From Liolophura sinensis (Eukaryota > Mollusca > Polyplacophora > Chitonida > Chitonidae), in the NCBI RefSeq assembly GCF_032854445.1, contig NC_088302.1, forward strand, positions 8,801,338 through 8,865,337: a stretch of DNA of 64,000 nucleotides, written 5' to 3'. Both the position numbers and the translations under genes were made by a program. This document shows, piece by piece, positions 59,913 to 64,000 of the stretch. How positions within the stretch are numbered: the first letter of the stretch is position 1; the number at the start of each line of letters is the position of its first letter. The notes beneath the pieces were generated by a model that saw only the letters and a program-made list of their open reading frames with translations, was not told where the DNA came from and searched no databases.

Positions 59913-60748
59913 GTCAGTAATATGCAGAAGACAAAGGTAGGAACTCCTGAAGAAGAAATAATTCATTCTTATCTTACATACATCTCATCATTGAATGAAT
60001 GTAAGATGTTGCCAGATGACTTGTACAGATTATTGTCAAGCGATTGTGTTGACTGTTGTCGTAAGAACTTCAAAAGTACAATGAAAACCTAAACTTTTTG
60101 TTCCGAGTGTTATTTTGGTGAGCAATCAGCTGTGCACAAAGTGGCAAATCTGAAACCTGTTTGCACTGGTTCTGTGGGCTATTATTTAATGTGATAATCA
60201 CATTCTATGTCCTGTTTAAGAACACTACTGCATTTCACCTCAAGTATGGTGGGTAAAAATCTTCATTCAGAAACACATACACATGAAGGCTTAATGATGA
60301 TACTTTCTTCTGTCTTTGTTTCTGATAAAAAATTATTTAAACTTCATAAAAACTCTTTAAGTGGCCCTATAAGGTGGATAAATCAATCAGAGTCAAACAA
60401 AATGTTAGAAAAATGTGAAACTGGAGATTTAATACAGTAACTGTATAGCATACTTTGAAGTTGGACAAGACACTCTTCATTGAATGGGGGGGAACCCTTT
60501 TTGCCTAATGTAGCTCAGGTCAAAGCTGTGTGGGCAGTTTTTCATTCCAGCCTTTGTGATGATTTTGTGATGTACCCGGTACTCATTTATTGCAAGAAAA
60601 TAGCTTGGAAGTTATCTCATTGGATCTACATGTACTTTATTTCACATCTCATCCAATCTGCATTCACAAGCTATCTTGAAAGTGTTTCCCATGTAAACAT
60701 GTTTGAATAAGAATTTGTGACTACAGCTTAGATGAGACATGCTTGTAA

Positions 60749-60934
<186 letters not shown>

Positions 60935-61639
60935 TAATCCTCAACTTATCTTAGATATTATCTGCAAATATTTTGCTGCCAAATTTCAAACAACTGCGAT
61001 TTATGTTTTTCTCTAAGAAAAACATAAATGCTGGCTGAAAAGAATAATTGTGATATTTTAGGTCGAGAACAACAGGCTTTCAGCTTGGAAACCTGGTAAA
61101 TAAATGTGTTCATTTATGTTGTCAGATGTGTCCATATATCTAAGTTACCACGATGTGTCCACGAGTTCAGGATCCCACACATTCGCTTTTCAAAGCAGAT
61201 GTAGTGGGTTTTTTGGAAAAAAAACAAAGCAGTGATCACAAATTTGTTAAAAGCTGTGTTAAGATTCTGCGTCTTTTTGCCATGTCACAACCATACGTGA
61301 TGTAGACAGTCACTGTAAGCATGTTTTGATTTGGTTTTGCGTGATTCCAAGACCAAGACTGATGACCAGAGGTGCTCAGATAGCATGGAAATACAGTTTA
61401 GTAAATAAATAAATAACCTACACAAAAAAATAAAGAAAAAAAAACATAAATAAAGAGAGAGAGACTTTTTGAGTACATAGTTTTGTACTAAATCTAGCAA
61501 GTTAAATGTGATGTAATTAATTTTTTGAAAATCCTGTAAATATTTTTAATCTTCAGTTGAGTTTAAATAATAAACTGTTTCATATTAATGGATTAGTGCC
61601 AAATTCATTTATGTTTGTACATGTGACTGATGTTTTTAG

Positions 61640-61765
61640 ATATCAACGAGTGTGAGGTGATACCTGGTTTATGTGGCCCTGGAACATGTATAAACAGGGA
61701 AGGCAACTATACATGTGTCTGTCCCCCTGGTCACATGATGATGCCATCAGAGAGAGACTGTATGG
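61640..61765 (+). CDS. FBN: Copy B exon: cbEGF24
   Basis: Equivalent of 40018-40143, with silent differences only. The N-Y-T sequon is kept. Confidence 0.94.
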
Positions 61766-61824
61766 GTATGCTTGGTTTTTGTTATTACAGAAATTTGCGT
61801 CATATTTCAAAACTATTATCACAT

Positions 61825-61988
61825 GTATTTATTTGTTTGATGTTTTACGCTGTGCTCAGTAATATTTTACTGATACAAGGCTGGCCAGCGTTATCGTGCG
61901 AGGAATCCAGGCAGAGCATGGTGGAAACTCCCAACCATCAGCAGGTTGCTGCCATACCTTCCCAGGTATGGTCGGAGAGGAAAGCAAG
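61825..61988 (-). mobile_element. Copy B of reverse SINE family 1
   Basis: Counterpart of 40203-40366, with several substitutions (for example CTGGCCAGCGTTATCGTGCG). Confidence 0.75.
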
Positions 61989-62232
61989 AGTATTGTCTTA
62001 ATCACACTCTGTAAAATGTTACACTGGGAACATGTACAATAATTATAATGAATAAAGTTGACTGATAAAATTATACTTATCTGAAGCCCTGAAACTGGCC
62101 AATCCAACCAATGTAGAATAAAATCAAAAATATACATAAATCGCACTGAAAGTTTATCTCTCTTATGTGAAAAGGTTAACGGGTTATTTTGTGCAAGGCT
62201 GTTTACTTTGCTGGTTGTTTTGTGTTTACCAG

Positions 62233-62400
62233 ATATGAGGAAGTCTAACTGTTACATTGACTACCTGAACACAACCCGTCCACCTTACCAGATCATCTGT
62301 GAGAATCCTATGTCCACCAACATCACCAAGCGACAGTGCTGCTGCTCTATCGGACGAGCCTGGAATAATCCGTGTCACGCATGTCCCGTTGAAGGCTCAC
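62233..62400 (+). CDS. FBN: Copy B exon: TB5, first part
   Basis: Equivalent of 40623-40790, with a silent TGC/TGT difference in the CCC run. It is the last exon in the window. The rest (62401-64000) is the TB5 intron, matching copy A to 42409, and the exon with the eighth cysteine should lie about 530 bp beyond the window. Confidence 0.93.
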
Positions 62401-64000
62401 GTATGTCAGAATTATACTCGCTCTGTGTATAACTGTGTGGAAGAATTGGGCTGATATGAATATAGGCATATAGGAGAGAGCCAAGGGTGCATAATTGGCC
62501 TTTCAGTGTACCAAAAAATGCATAGCGGTCAGTGTAAGGGAAGAGCTCATAAGTTGGAACGGCGGGTCAGTAGGATCCATGCCGTTTGTGTCCTATTGCT
62601 AGGAACAGCTGGCTGGCTGGCTTTGTCAGCATAACCGGCAGGCCCAAACAATCGGACACATTCATGGGATGTGGTTTGAAAGGAAACAAGTCAGTCTTAA
62701 ACACTTCAGCAATCACCTACGAGCTAAATCTGAAGCTACGACTGTCTTGTCAAGTCAAGGGAGATTGTTCAAGACGTTTTACATATCTGACCAAGCGATA
62801 AAAAAACATTTAGGTGAAAGCAAAGCATTTGCGGACAGAAACACCCAGACTGCATGCTTGGTTTTAAATGTTTGTGATTTGTAATACATGAACATGGTGT
62901 CGGCAGATGTGGAAATGGATGCAGGCATAGAAATACACCCATCACAAGCTTCACATACATGTACTAGTACATTGCAACAATTTTTAAACATTGTATTACT
63001 GTAAATGACACACTAACATTTCCTGAGAGCTTACAGTCACTTGTCTGTAATTGAAAGCTTAAAGAATTCAACATTGACCAATTACATTATTTACTTTCAG
63101 TGACCTGCCCCTTGGAATGATCACAGTTGCATGGTTTTGGCGGGAATAATGGTTGATTGGCAGTTCATTCTGTATACATTAGGAAATTTTCCCACACGTT
63201 GTCCTGTATTGAAGGGGTTCATTTGGGACGCCAGTGTGGGCTATAATGCAATGCTATAACTCATTTAGATATAGTAGATATCAAAAGATAGAGACGGATC
63301 AAATAGCTGCAAATAACTCCTGTTTGAATTGCTTTGAATATTGGGATACATGTAGGGAAGAAAATTTCAATATGGCTGATTAAACACGTGTAAACCATGT
63401 AGACTTATGGTAGATGTGTAATGATTGAAAATTGAACAACACCTTCACTTCTTCAAGAACTCAAAGTGTACATTCAGCTTCTCAACCATACACTGAATTA
63501 AATCCTTGTACAGACTTTAGTATTATTCACTTCATGAAACAGAAAACATGTAGGCCTATAAACTTGTGCATGTATGGAAAGAATCACCTTTTTTAGCCTC
63601 GTTGTCAGCTGCTGAAGACGACCAGGCTGGGCTGATTGGGGACAGAATGTCTGGCTTGCCCTGAATGGGAAGGGAATTATCCTTTGATGTGACTTGTGGT
63701 CTTGTTTTCATTGTGAGATCTCCCACCAAATCTAGTCTAGCAGACAGATTTCAATGAGTTCAAATACACACCTTCACAGTGAATTACAATTAAATTTCAA
63801 TTAGTTTATACATACACAAATCGTTAATATTTATTTCCTTGTATCTTCGACATTTCAGTCGATTAAACCACCACAAAAAATGTTAAATTGGGTGTATTTA
63901 AGTGATTTCATAACCATTGAAGGTATTGTAAAATACATCTGTGGTCTGATCAGGTCGACATGTCCTTTGATTGTGATTTGTGTACGGTGCCGACATCATA

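Overview
The window is eukaryotic genomic DNA, AT-rich, with about 50 short coding exons separated by introns of roughly 250 to 4,600 bp. It holds one gene on the plus strand: a fibrillin, the large extracellular-matrix microfibril protein built from EGF, calcium-binding EGF (cbEGF), TB (8-cysteine) and hybrid domains. Many tRNA-derived SINE fragments with AATAAATA tails and frequent ACATGTAC palindromes suggest a lophotrochozoan, probably a mollusc. That taxon call is an inference of moderate confidence. No gene was recognised on the minus strand, and no rRNA, functional tRNA or CRISPR array was seen.

Layout. Positions 835-48374 carry 47 exons in fibrillin order: EGF2, EGF3, hybrid 1, two cbEGF, TB1, EGF4, five cbEGF, TB2, three cbEGF, hybrid 2, one cbEGF, TB3, twelve cbEGF, TB4, two cbEGF, TB5, seven cbEGF, TB6. 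Almost every exon encodes one domain and every intron is phase 1. Together they encode about 2,010 residues. The order matches vertebrate fibrillin domain for domain, apart from one extra cbEGF before TB2 and no proline- or glycine-rich segment after TB1. The 5' end (signal peptide, FUN domain, EGF1) and the 3' end (cbEGF32 onward, TB7, C-terminus) are outside the window.

A run of exactly 200 N follows at 49177-49376. After it, 49377-64000 repeats 27266-42409 almost exactly: 15 exons from cbEGF12 to the first TB5 exon, plus their introns and SINEs, with scattered SNPs, indels and a different VNTR copy number. This is most simply the second haplotype, or an unmerged overlapping contig, placed end to end, rather than a true intragenic duplication. 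Three copy-B exons (and two exons of the first copy outside the overlap) carry 1-bp indels that break the frame and look like assembly errors.

The most unusual feature is a set of intronic minisatellites built from the exon edges of this gene. Array 1 (8847-10633, 54-bp unit) is made of the tail of the TB1 exon plus its 5' splice site. Array 3 (22285-24437, 41- to 48-bp units) is made of the tail of the TB3 exon plus its 5' splice site. Array 2 (12481-14047, 31-bp unit) carries the 3' splice site and first coding bases of the cbEGF exon at 14048. A smaller 24-bp array (43322-43476) merges into the acceptor tract of another cbEGF exon. The introns are therefore filled with tens of near-copies of genuine splice sites.
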